Of a stretch of DNA of 64,000 nt, positions 42,441 to 50,996 are shown in pieces. The position numbers were made by a program, and so were the translations under genes. The notes below the pieces were generated by a model, which ran no database searches, was not told the origin of the DNA, and saw only the letters and a program-made list of their open reading frames with translations. Where the stretch lies: contig CATOSZ010000001.1 in NCBI GenBank assembly GCA_951812805.1, positions 682,001 to 746,000 of the forward strand, written 5' to 3'. Position 1 is the stretch's first letter. Every line of letters begins with the position of its first letter. Source of the DNA: an uncultured Alphaproteobacteria bacterium (GTDB taxonomy: Bacteria > Pseudomonadota > Alphaproteobacteria > GCA-2731375).

Positions 42441-43420
42441 GCGCCGGCCTCCAGGTGGGGGTGGAAGCAACGCACCTCGCGTCCCGCCGCGGCCTCGGCG
42501 ATCTCCGGCTCGGCGAGGCAGGCCTCGTCCGCCCGGGGGCAGCGTTCGCGGAAGGCGCAGCCGGGCGGCAGATTCAGCAGCGAGGGCGTCATGCCCGGGA
42601 TCTGGGTCAGCCGCCGGCCCCGGCTGTTGTGGCTCGGCACCGAGCCGATCAGACCGTGCGTATAGGGGTGGATCGGCCGGTCCAGCACCTCGTCCACCGT
42701 GCCCTTCTCGACGATGCGGCCGGCGTACATGACGCAGATTTCGTCCGCCAGGCCGGCGACCACGGCGAGGTCGTGGGTAATCCAGATCATCGCCGTGCCG
42801 GTCTCGCGACAGAGCTTCTGCGCCTCGAACAGGATCTGGCCCTGGATGGTGACGTCGAGGGCCGTCGTCGGCTCGTCCGCGATGATCAGGTCCGGCTCGT
42901 TCAGCAGCGCGATGGCGATGGCCACGCGCTGGCGCATCCCGCCCGAAAATTGGTGCGGATAGGCGTGCAGGCGTTCCTCCGGCGAGGGAATGCCGACCCG
43001 GCCCAGCGCATCGCGCGCGCGGGCCAGCGCCGTCGCCTTGTCGACCTCGTGGTGCGCCAGCACCGTCTCGACCATCTGCGTGTCGATCCGCAGCACCGGA
43101 TTGAGGGTCATCATCGGGTCCTGGAAGATCATCGCAACGCGGTTGCCGCGCAGGTCGCGCATCGCCTCGTCGTCCAGGTCCAGCAGGTTGGCGCCGTTGT
43201 AGCGGATCTCGCCGCCGACGACGCGGCCCGGCGGATCGACCAGGCCGATGATGGAAAAGCCGGTGACCGACTTGCCCGAGCCGCTCTCGCCGACGAGGCC
43301 CAGAATGCGGCCCTTGGCCACGTCGAAGCTGACGCCGTCGACCGCCTTCACCGCGCCCGCCTTGGTCAGGAAGTGGGTCCGCAGGTCGCGGACGCTCAAC
43401 GTCGGGACGCCGTCGCTCAC
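42437..43420 (-). CDS. Peptide-type ABC importer ATPase (OppD/DppD type)
   Basis: 327 residues. Walker A GLVGESGSGKSVTGFS, signature FSGGMRQRVAIAIAL, Walker B LIIADEPTTALDVTIQGQ, and the C-terminal LPPGCAFRERCPRADEAC cluster. Drives uptake together with the OppF-like ATPase. The gene lies 7 bases after the second permease gene. Confidence 0.92.
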
Positions 43421-43427
43421 CGGGGGC

Positions 43428-44360
43428 TCACTTCTGCAGGCGCGGGTTCAGCACGTCGCGCAACTGATCGCCCACCAGGTTGATGGTGATGATGGTGACC
43501 AGCAGCGCCACACCCGGGAAGATCGAGATCCAGTACTTGTGGCTCAGCATGTATTCGAAGCCGTTGGCGATCAGCAGGCCGAGCGAGGGCTCCGTCGTCG
43601 GCAGGCCGACGCCGAGGAAGCTCAAGGTCGCCTCCAGGCTGATCGCGTGCGCCGTCTGCAGGGTGACGACGACGATCATCGGCGGCAGGCAGTTCGGCAG
43701 GATATGGCGAAAGACGATGCGCCGGTGGCCGAGCGCCAGGCAGGTCGCCGCCTCGACATACTCCTTGCTGCGCTCGACCAGGGCGCTGGCGCGCACGGTG
43801 CGGGCGTAATAGGCCCATTGCACGGTCACCAGCGCGATCAGGATCTTGTCGACCCCCTTGCCGAGGATCGCCAGCAGGATGAGCGCGACCAGGATCGCCG
43901 GGAAGCTCAACTGGATGTCGACGATGCGCATGATGACGCTGTCGGTACGCCCGCCGGCGTAAGCCGCCGTCAGGCCGACGGCGCAGCCGATCGCCATGGC
44001 GATCAGGCCGCTGGAGACGCCGACGCCGAGCGAGATGCGCAGGCCGTAGATGATCGCGCTCAACAGGTCGCGGCCGGCCCCGTCGGTGCCGAGCCAGAAG
44101 GTCACGCCTTCGAAGTTCTCCGAGAACGGCGGCAGGTTGGAATCGAGCACGCTCACCTGCGCCAGGTCGTAGGGGTCGGTCGGCGCCAGCCACGGCGCGA
44201 AGACGGCGATGGCGGCGATGACGAGGAAACAGATGAAGGCCCCCGTCGCGATCCGGCTGTCGGTAAAGTCGGAGACGAAGCGGCGGAAGGGCGTTTCCAC
44301 CCGGGCGAGCGACGGCGGCACGTCGTCGAGGACGAGCCGCTCTTGCACTTCGGCGGTCAT
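43428..44360 (-). CDS. Peptide-type ABC importer permease (OppC/DppC type)
   Basis: 310 residues. An N-terminal helix (TGAFICFLVIAAIAVFAPWLAP), then the family block LGTDGAGRDLLSAIIYGLRISLGVG and five helices with the EAA-loop region EYVEAATCLALGHRRIVFRHILPN, which meets the ATPases. Start overlaps the stop of the first permease gene by 4 bases. Confidence 0.92.
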   Translation of the reverse strand: MTAEVQERLVLDDVPPSLARVETPFRRFVSDFTDSRIATGAFICFLVIAAIAVFAPWLAPTDPYDLAQVSVLDSNLPPFSENFEGVTFWLGTDGAGRDLLSAIIYGLRISLGVGVSSGLIAMAIGCAVGLTAAYAGGRTDSVIMRIVDIQLSFPAILVALILLAILGKGVDKILIALVTVQWAYYARTVRASALVERSKEYVEAATCLALGHRRIVFRHILPNCLPPMIVVVTLQTAHAISLEATLSFLGVGLPTTEPSLGLLIANGFEYMLSHKYWISIFPGVALLVTIITINLVGDQLRDVLNPRLQK

Positions 44361-45334
44361 GATTTCTGATCCTGCAGGCGGACGCGGGGGTCCAGCACGC
44401 TATAGAGGACGTCGACCACCAGGTTGATGGTGACGAACAGCAGCACCACGATCATCAGGTAGGCGACGACCACGGGCCGGTCGAGATTGTGGATCGAGTC
44501 GATGATCAGCTTGCCCATGCCGGGCCAGGCGAAGACCGTCTCGGTCACCGTCGAGAAGGCGACCAGGCCGCCGAACTCGAGGCCCAGCACCGTTACCACC
44601 GGGATCATGATGTTCTTCATCAGATGCACCATGACGATGCGGCCCTGGCGCAGGCCCTTGGCGCGGGCGAACTTGATGTAGTCCATATGCACGATCTCCC
44701 GCGTGCCGGCACGCGACAGCCGGATCACCAGGGAGATCTTGAACAGCGAGAGGTTCAGCGCCGGCAGGAACAGGTGGCTCAACCCGTCGAGGGTGAGAAA
44801 GCTCATCGGCACGCCCAGCACGTCGACGGTGTCGCCCCGCCCGGTGGACGGCAGCACGCCGAGTTGCACGGCGAACACCATGATCATCATGATGCCGACC
44901 CAGAAGGTCGGCAGGCTGAAGCCGAGGATCGAGGTCGCCATGATGGTCTTGGCGGTTTTCGAGTCCGGTTTCAGCCCGGCATAGACGCCGAGCGGAATGC
45001 CGAAGACGATCGCCATCAGCAGCGCCGCCACCGCCAGTTCCAGGGTCGCCGGGATGTGCTGCACGATCAGCTTCAAGGCCGGCTCGCCGTAGATGAACGA
45101 CTTGCCGAGATCCCCTTTCAGGGCGTTGAAGACGAAGTAGCCGTATTGTTCGTGCACCGGCCGGTCGAGACCGAGGTCGGAAATGACGCGGTCGATCTCC
45201 TCCTGGTCGGCCTCCGGGTTGATCAGCATGTCGACCGGGTTGCCGACGATGTTGACGCCGATGAAGACGAGCAGGCTCATCACCAGCACGACGAGCGAGC
45301 TCTGCATCAAGCGACGGATGACGAATACGGAGAT
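44357..45334 (-). CDS. Peptide-type ABC importer permease (OppB/DppB type), start codon unclear
   Basis: The protein SVFVIRRLMQSSLVVLVMSLLVFIG and onwards is the first permease of the complex, with about six helices and EAA-loop wording (HMDYIKFARAKGLRQGRIVMVHLMKN). No ATG, GTG or TTG stands where family members start. The only good ribosome site, GGGAG at 45346-45342, is correctly spaced for an ATC at 45334, which is taken here as a possible rare AUC start. ATG 45307 and TTG 45310 lack a ribosome site and would cut the N-terminal basic turn; a TTG at 45403 lies in the hairpin. Coordinates at the 5' end are therefore tentative. Confidence 0.78.
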   Translation of the reverse strand: MSVFVIRRLMQSSLVVLVMSLLVFIGVNIVGNPVDMLINPEADQEEIDRVISDLGLDRPVHEQYGYFVFNALKGDLGKSFIYGEPALKLIVQHIPATLELAVAALLMAIVFGIPLGVYAGLKPDSKTAKTIMATSILGFSLPTFWVGIMMIMVFAVQLGVLPSTGRGDTVDVLGVPMSFLTLDGLSHLFLPALNLSLFKISLVIRLSRAGTREIVHMDYIKFARAKGLRQGRIVMVHLMKNIMIPVVTVLGLEFGGLVAFSTVTETVFAWPGMGKLIIDSIHNLDRPVVVAYLMIVVLLFVTINLVVDVLYSVLDPRVRLQDQKS

Positions 45335-45360
45335 GATCGTTCTCCCGGGCCTAGCTGCCG

Positions 45361-45454
45361 CCGGGGTCCCGGCCACCCCGCGCCCCCGGCCCAACCACCC
45401 CAAGGGTACACTCCATGGGTGGTTGGGCCGGGGGCGCGCGGTGGCCGGGGTCCG
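45361..45454 (-). promoter_or_regulatory. Long stable hairpin between binding-protein and permease genes
   Basis: Arms at 45361-45400 and 45417-45454 pair over about 37 bases with few mismatches, both very GC-rich, leaving a 16-base loop. The hairpin lies after the binding-protein stop (45470-45472) and just before the permease ribosome site. In many ABC operons such a structure protects the 3' end of the binding-protein mRNA and reduces read-through into the permease genes. No T-run follows in the minus direction. Confidence 0.75.
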
Positions 45455-45469
45455 TCATTGAACAGCTGC

Positions 45470-47056
45470 CTAGTTGGAGTGGACACCCATGGCGGTCGTC
45501 CGCTCGTCGGTGCGGGCCTTGTAGGCGATGCCCTTCTTACCGGCCCAGGTGTTCACCTGGTAATGCAGCGGAATGATCCCCTGGTTGCGCCCAATGCCGA
45601 GTTCCGTCGCCTTTTGCAGCAGCGCGCTGCGCTTGTCGTCGTCGACGGTGGCGAGCCCATCCTCGATCAGCTTGTCGACTTCCGCGTCGGAATGCCGGCC
45701 ACGGTTGGAAGACCCGAAGCCCTGGGATTTGTCGTAGGTGTGCAGCAAGGACTTCAGCGGCGAGGACGGCTCGCCCGTGCCCGAACCCCAGCCGACCAGG
45801 ATGAAGCTGAACTCCGGCGACTTGTCCGGGCCGCCGCGGCTGGCGCGCTTGAAGTAGACCGCCTTCGGCATGGTCTCGACCGACATCTTGATGCCGATGC
45901 GGCTCAGCATCTGGGCGACCGCCTCGGCGATCTTGGCATCGTTGATATAGCGGTCGTTCGGGCCGTGGATGGTCATCTCGAAGCCGTCACCGTAGCCGGC
46001 CTCGGCCAGCAGGGCTTTGGCGCCCTTCGGATCATAGGCCTCCGCCGACATGTTGGGGGAAACGCCGAAGAAGCCTTCGGGCAGCAGCTGGCCCGCCTTG
46101 ATGGCGACGCCTTCCATCACCCGCTCGACGATGGCGTCGCGGTTGATCGCCTTGGAAAGCGCCTTGCGCACCCGGGCGTCCAGCAGCGGGTTCTTGATCT
46201 TGTCGCCGCCCTTGGCCGTCACGAAGGGGCTGTTCTCGCGGAACTGGTCCATGTGCAGGTAGATCACCCGGTTGGAGATGCCGGAGCTGAGCTGCACGCC
46301 GGCCTCCTTCTTCAGCCGCGCGATGTCGATCGGCGGCACGTTGTCGATGAAGTCGACGTCGCCCGCCAGCAGGGCCGCGACCCGGGCCGGGCCGGACTTG
46401 ATCGGCTTGAAGACGACGCGCTTCCATTCCGGCTTCTCACCGAAATAACCCTCGTTACGCTCCAGCACCAGGCGGTCGTTGGGCACCCATTCGACGAACT
46501 TGAAGGGGCCGGTGCCGTGCGTCGCCGTGCCGTTGTTGAAGTCGCCGGTCGAAACCTTGTCGCCGACCTCGTTGGAGATGATGTGGATGTTCGATATCTC
46601 GACGGGCATTAGCGGATGCGGCCGTTCGGTCGAGATATGCACCGTGTGGGAATCGATCTTCTTGAAGGTCTTGCCCTTCAGGTAGGTCCCGAAGCTGGAG
46701 GGTGAGCTGGGCACGTTCGGCGCCCGCTTCGCCGTGAACATCACGTCATCCGCATCGAAAGCGGAGCCGTCGGTGAATGTCACGCCCTCGCGCAGCTTGA
46801 ACTCCCAGGTGGTGTCGTTCACCGCCTTCCAGGAGAGGGCCAGGCCCGGCTGCAGGCGCTGCTTCTCGTCCTGTTCGATCAGCCGCGAGAAGATGTGCGC
46901 CGCCATCGAGTTGTTGGGGCCGAGGTTGTGATAGTGCGGATCGATCGACGAGGGTTCCGCCTTCAGGCCGATCGTCAAGGTACCGTCCGCCGCCGTCGCC
47001 GGTCCGGCGACCAATGCCAGCACCGCCGCCCCGAGCAGGGCTTTGCCAAATTTCAT
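45470..47056 (-). CDS. Peptide-type ABC importer substrate-binding protein (SBP_bac_5)
   Basis: 528 residues with a Sec signal peptide (MKFGKALLGAAVLALVAGPATAADG). The family blocks IFSRLIEQDEKQRLQPGLALSW, WEFKLREGVTFTDGSAFDADDV, GTGPFKFVEWVPNDRLVLERN and LLDARVRKALSKAINRDAIVERV are clear. It binds peptides, opines, nickel complexes or other solutes in the periplasm; the ligand cannot be read from sequence. First gene of the five-gene minus-strand importer operon. The start follows GAGAGGACAAGCAG. Confidence 0.92.
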   Translation of the reverse strand: MKFGKALLGAAVLALVAGPATAADGTLTIGLKAEPSSIDPHYHNLGPNNSMAAHIFSRLIEQDEKQRLQPGLALSWKAVNDTTWEFKLREGVTFTDGSAFDADDVMFTAKRAPNVPSSPSSFGTYLKGKTFKKIDSHTVHISTERPHPLMPVEISNIHIISNEVGDKVSTGDFNNGTATHGTGPFKFVEWVPNDRLVLERNEGYFGEKPEWKRVVFKPIKSGPARVAALLAGDVDFIDNVPPIDIARLKKEAGVQLSSGISNRVIYLHMDQFRENSPFVTAKGGDKIKNPLLDARVRKALSKAINRDAIVERVMEGVAIKAGQLLPEGFFGVSPNMSAEAYDPKGAKALLAEAGYGDGFEMTIHGPNDRYINDAKIAEAVAQMLSRIGIKMSVETMPKAVYFKRASRGGPDKSPEFSFILVGWGSGTGEPSSPLKSLLHTYDKSQGFGSSNRGRHSDAEVDKLIEDGLATVDDDKRSALLQKATELGIGRNQGIIPLHYQVNTWAGKKGIAYKARTDERTTAMGVHSN

Positions 47057-47202
47057 CTGCTTGTCCTCTCCATTGGGTTCGGGACCGCCCTACCCGGTTC
47101 CAGGCCCGCAAGTCGCGGCTCGCCCCCGGGGCTTCTTTCGAGCCCGTCCCTGGAGCGGAGGATAGGACCAGCCGCAGGCGGCGGCAATGCGTTTCTCGCG
47201 GT

Positions 47203-47350
47203 TCAGCCGAACGCGCGGTTCAACAGCTCCGCGTAGCCGAACAGCGCCGGCGTGCCGCCGGTGTGGAAGAACACCACGACCTCGTCGGTGCCGATCTCGC
47301 CGGCCCGCGCCAGCGCGATCAGACCGGCGAGCGCCTTGGCCGAATAGACC
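47203..47350 (-). pseudogene. D-cysteine desulfhydrase-like gene, C-terminal part
   Basis: Codes for [20 protein letters not shown], the segment [19 protein letters not shown] and the end ELLNRAFG, the usual C-terminus of PLP enzymes of the D-cysteine desulfhydrase/ACC deaminase family, with the Gly-rich HTGG phosphate-side motif. The break to the N-terminal part (48570-49435) is caused by the ISAs1 element. Joining 48570 to 47350 removes the element and one 10-bp duplication and restores a 337-residue frame. Confidence 0.9.
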
Positions 47351-47360
47351 GGGTCCAGCA

Positions 47361-48569
47361 CAGGGCAATCGCATTTCAGAATTTGCCGAGGAGTGACAGG
47401 AGATAGTCGTTGTTCCAAGCGGCGATTTTGAACTTGGCGCGCAGCGAGTCTTTTCGTGGATCCTTTCGCATGACATTGAGCGCCATGTGGCGCAGGACGG
47501 CGAGATTGTGCGGTCCATTGTCCTTGCGGGTTCTGTCTTGGTCTTCGTTCATTTGGACATCGAGGCACCAGTGCAGGCGGTTTTCGACCCCCCAGTGCGC
47601 CCGGGCAACGGGATTGAAGCGCTCGGCGTCGAGCGGCTGGCTGAGCAGGTAGTAGGCGGTTTCGCTCGACGTCTTCTCCGCGCACTCGCGGGTCCGGGTG
47701 ACTTTGGCGACCGCCTTCAGGCCCGGCCAATGATGGCGCTCTTGCAGCCACTCGACGTGGCTGGAGACGAGAGCGGCACGGGTCTCGATGCGGCCATGAT
47801 CGCCATCGACCGTGGTGTCGGTGGTGGTCGCTTCGGCTTTCGGATCGTCGAGGAAGGTTCTCACGTCGTCATGCAGCGTGCCTTGATTGCCCTTCAACGC
47901 CAGGGCGTAGTCACCCCCCTGCTCGATAATCTGGCTGGCGATGGCGCGCTGGCAATTGAGGGCGTCCACGGTCACGATCGTCCCCTCGAGGCTCAATAGT
48001 TTCAACAGCTTCGGCACGGCGGTGATCTCGTTGGACTTGGCGTCGGTGGCGACTTGCCCCAACACCAGCCGCTGATCACAGCCCCAGGCCGAGACCATAT
48101 GCAGCGCCGACGTGCCGCTCGCCTTGTCGTAGGATCGCCGCACCACCTTGCCGTCGATCGCAATGACCCCTTGGCAGGTCTCGGAAAAGCGCGCCATGAA
48201 GCGCTGGAAGCAGGCGCCGAACGCCTCCGGATCCAGCAACCGGAACACCCGGCTGAAGGTGTCGTGGCTCGGCACGCCATGTTCGAGTACGAGAAATTCC
48301 CGCAGGAACGCCTCCTTTTCACGCGCGAAGATCGCCATGTCGACCGCCGTCTGACCGCCCGAGAGGACCGTGCACAGGGCGATCGTCAAGATCTCCAGCA
48401 GATCGTGACGCCCGGCATTGCCAGTCCGCGGATCCTCGAGACCCTCAAAGCACTCCAGAAAGCCTTCCATCGCAACCTCCACCCGTGAAAAGACCGGGTA
48501 GAATCGATTCGCGCCAATACCTCAAGATCAAACACGCACGTCAAGGCAATTCCAAATGCGATTCCCCTG
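47361..48569 (-). mobile_element. ISAs1-family element in the D-cysteine desulfhydrase-like gene
   Basis: 1209 bp. One end reads CAGGGCAATCGCATTTCAG and the other, read inward, CAGGGGAATCGCATTTGGA: inverted repeats. The 10-bp direct repeat GGGTCCAGCA flanks it at 47351-47360 and 48570-48579. One transposase gene on the minus strand, the same direction as the split host gene. Confidence 0.95.
47376..48470 (-). CDS. ISAs1-family transposase
   Basis: 364 residues from ATG 48470 behind GGAGG; a GTG twelve bases before is the alternative. Typical ISAs1 blocks: [38 protein letters not shown] (first Asp), [17 protein letters not shown] (second Asp) and [27 protein letters not shown] (Glu). Intact, so possibly active. 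Confidence 0.93.
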   Translation of the reverse strand: MEGFLECFEGLEDPRTGNAGRHDLLEILTIALCTVLSGGQTAVDMAIFAREKEAFLREFLVLEHGVPSHDTFSRVFRLLDPEAFGACFQRFMARFSETCQGVIAIDGKVVRRSYDKASGTSALHMVSAWGCDQRLVLGQVATDAKSNEITAVPKLLKLLSLEGTIVTVDALNCQRAIASQIIEQGGDYALALKGNQGTLHDDVRTFLDDPKAEATTTDTTVDGDHGRIETRAALVSSHVEWLQERHHWPGLKAVAKVTRTRECAEKTSSETAYYLLSQPLDAERFNPVARAHWGVENRLHWCLDVQMNEDQDRTRKDNGPHNLAVLRHMALNVMRKDPRKDSLRAKFKIAAWNNDYLLSLLGKF

Positions 48570-49435
48570 GGGTCCAGCAGCAATCCCTCCAGCCGGGCGG
48601 AGAGCTTCATCGCCTCGAGCGCATCCTCGCCGGGCTTGCCGTAGCCCGGGCCGAGCGCGATATCCTCGACCCGGACGTCCGCCGCGGCGATCAGGCCGTC
48701 GCGGTCGATCATCGCCGCCAGCTCGCCCGCGCGGGCCAGCACGCGGGGATGCTGCAGGTCGGCCGTACGGCGCACGCAGATGCCGACGCACTCGATCTCC
48801 GCGCTCCGCTCGCGCAAGCCGACGAGGGTGCCGGCGTGGGTCAGCGCGCTGCCCGAGGGCACGATCACCTTGGCGATGTCGAGGCCCGAGGCCGCCGCCT
48901 GATCCAGGGTTTCCAGCGCCGCGTCCCGGTAGCCGAGCGCGCCGACCGGCGGATGATCGGCCGAGAGGTAGACGATATAGGGCGTGTGCCCGCGCCCGCG
49001 CAGGTCGTCGGCGAGTGCTTCCAGCGCGCGGTCGGCGCCGGCCTCGTCCTCGCCTTCGGGATAGCTGTGGATCGTCGCGCCGAACAGCCGGTCCAGCAGC
49101 ACGTTGCCCGAGGCGTGATAGTCGGCCGGCATGTCGCGCACCCGGTCTTCCAGCTGGACGTGGCAGGCCATGCCGAGCTTGGCGGCGGCCGCCGCCGTCA
49201 TCCGCATGAAGTTGGACTGCACCGCGCCGGTGATCAGCACGACGTCGGCACCGGCCGCCACCGCCTCGCCGAAGTAATACTCCAGCTGGCGGGCCTTGTT
49301 GCCGCCCATGGCGAGGCCGGTACAATCGTCGCGCTTCACATAGAGGTTGTTCAGCCCGAGCTCGGCGCCGAGGCGGTCCATCCGCTCGAGCGGGGTCGGC
49401 GTGTGGGCCAGCACGACACGGGGAAACTCGGGCAT
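48570..49435 (-). pseudogene. D-cysteine desulfhydrase-like gene, N-terminal part, split by ISAs1
   Basis: The first 288 residues of a PLP enzyme: PLERMDRLGAELGLNNLYVK, the PLP Lys in LAMGGNKARQLEYYFGEAV, ITGAVQSNFMRMTAAAAAKLG and VPSGSALTHAGTLVGL. The family splits D-cysteine to pyruvate, sulfide and ammonia, or opens ACC. The frame runs on into the IS to 48386. It is the third gene of an operon with an FAD dehydrogenase and an M81 protein, 13 bases behind the latter. The truncated protein lacks a conserved C-terminal PLP-phosphate loop and should be inactive. Confidence 0.92.
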
Positions 49436-49448
49436 GGGAAGGCACCTC

Positions 49449-50996
49449 CTACCAGTTGGGCGGGGTCCAGCGCGCCTCTTCGTCGAGCGGATAGACCGGA
49501 CGGGGCAGGCCCTTCCAATCGAAGCGGTCGAGGATCGGCGAGGTCAGGCCGGCGGTGTCGACCTCGACGACCTGGTCCGGTCCGAACCAGGGCGCGAAGC
49601 CGGCGCGGAAATGGCCGCGCGACTTGACGCAGACGACGCGGGCCGCCGCGATATCCAGGCCGAAGCTCTCGAAAAACATCGGGTCCGCGGTCTGGTGGCG
49701 GGCGCCGATGACGATGACGGTGATGCCGCCCGGCCCGCCCAGCTCCAGCGCCGCACACTGGCCGAGATCGAGTTTCCGCCCGGCATAAATGCCGAGGCGG
49801 CCGACGAAGCCGCCCTCGGTCAGCCGCAACACGCGGGCTTCCGCCTCGAAGCCTTTGGAGAACGTCGTATCGCCCGCCCGGTTGAAGATGGCGGTGAATG
49901 TCGCCCCCTCCCCCGCCCGGTGCGCGTCCGCCGCCAGGTCGGGATCGAAGAAGGCACCGTAATAGACGCCCTTGGCCTCCGCCGCGTGCAGGGCGGAAAG
50001 CAGCCAGGTCGTCCGCCCCTCCCCGCCGCCGCCCGGATTGTCGCCGGCGTCGGAATAAATCACCGCCGGCGCGCGCGGGTCGGCGTGGGTCCGCTTCGCG
50101 AGATCGACCGCGTCCTCTATCGAGGTCAGCTCGCGCTGGAAACGTTCCCGCATGTTCCAGCCGTATTCGGCGATCTCACGCGCCAGGATCTGCGCCTGCC
50201 GCTCGTCGGACCGCGCGGTGACGATGATCGAGACGCCGTTCATCGGCGTGTCGGAGAAGACGAAACCGCCGAGCACGGTGACGTTCAGGATCTCGCCGCC
50301 GGTCTCGCGGGCGCGGCGCTGGCCGTATTGGATCATGTCGGCATAGGGGCCGTCGGCGGTCAGCAGGGTGACGCTCGGCGGGGTCAGCGGCAGGCGGATG
50401 AAGGCGGACTTCGGCCGCATGCCGGCCATGATCATCCGCATGGCGAAGGCCGCCTCCTCGCCCCGCTCGCGCATGTCGACATGGGGATTGGTGAGATAGC
50501 CGATCAGTACGTCCGCGCTTTCGACCATGCGTTCCGAGGTGTTGGCGTGCAGGTCGAGGGTGGCGATGATCGCCGCCTCGGGCCCGGCCGCCTCGCGGAG
50601 GCGGGCCATCATCTCGCCGTCGGGGTCCGGCGTCGCGGTCGAGACCATGGCGCCGTGGTTGGCGAGATAGACCCCGTCCAGGCCGCCCGCCGCCCGGATG
50701 CCCTCGGTCATGGTGTCGTAGCAGGCTTGGAGATAGCCATCCTCCGCCGGTCCCCAGGGCGGGTTCGCCGCCAGCAGCAGGGGTACCGGCTCCCACGGCC
50801 CGGTGGCGTCCATCGCCTGGACGAAGGCGCTCATCTCCGAGGAGATATGGGAGACCGGCTTGCGCGCCTCGGCCAGCAGCTCGGCGCCCTCGATGTGGAT
50901 GGCGCTGCGGAAGTCGGCTTCGGTGGTCACCGGCGAGAAGGCATTGCTCTCCAGCGCGATACCGCAGAGGCCGATGCGGGGGACGTCGTTGCTCAT
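49449..50996 (-). CDS. M81-family protein (MlrC/microcystinase C-like)
   Basis: 515 residues. The N-terminal DUF1485/M81 part (RIGLCGIALESNAFSPVTT, DGVYLANHGAMVSTATPDPDGEMM, ATLDLHANTSERM) carries the conserved Glu, His and Asp residues of this zinc-peptidase-like group, and the C-terminal MlrC domain has VIYSDAGDNPGGGGEGRTTWLL and GARHQTADPMFFESFGLDI. MlrC finishes microcystin breakdown in some sphingomonads, but most relatives serve unknown pathways, so peptidase activity is not assumed. ATG overlaps the preceding stop (ATGA). Confidence 0.88.
   Translation of the reverse strand: MSNDVPRIGLCGIALESNAFSPVTTEADFRSAIHIEGAELLAEARKPVSHISSEMSAFVQAMDATGPWEPVPLLLAANPPWGPAEDGYLQACYDTMTEGIRAAGGLDGVYLANHGAMVSTATPDPDGEMMARLREAAGPEAAIIATLDLHANTSERMVESADVLIGYLTNPHVDMRERGEEAAFAMRMIMAGMRPKSAFIRLPLTPPSVTLLTADGPYADMIQYGQRRARETGGEILNVTVLGGFVFSDTPMNGVSIIVTARSDERQAQILAREIAEYGWNMRERFQRELTSIEDAVDLAKRTHADPRAPAVIYSDAGDNPGGGGEGRTTWLLSALHAAEAKGVYYGAFFDPDLAADAHRAGEGATFTAIFNRAGDTTFSKGFEAEARVLRLTEGGFVGRLGIYAGRKLDLGQCAALELGGPGGITVIVIGARHQTADPMFFESFGLDIAAARVVCVKSRGHFRAGFAPWFGPDQVVEVDTAGLTSPILDRFDWKGLPRPVYPLDEEARWTPPNW

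Noticed and set aside
45361..45454. Inverted repeat considered as the ends of a small mobile element
   Set aside because: The loop is only 16 bases, there is no target duplication or coding content, and the position between binding-protein and permease genes explains it as an mRNA hairpin.
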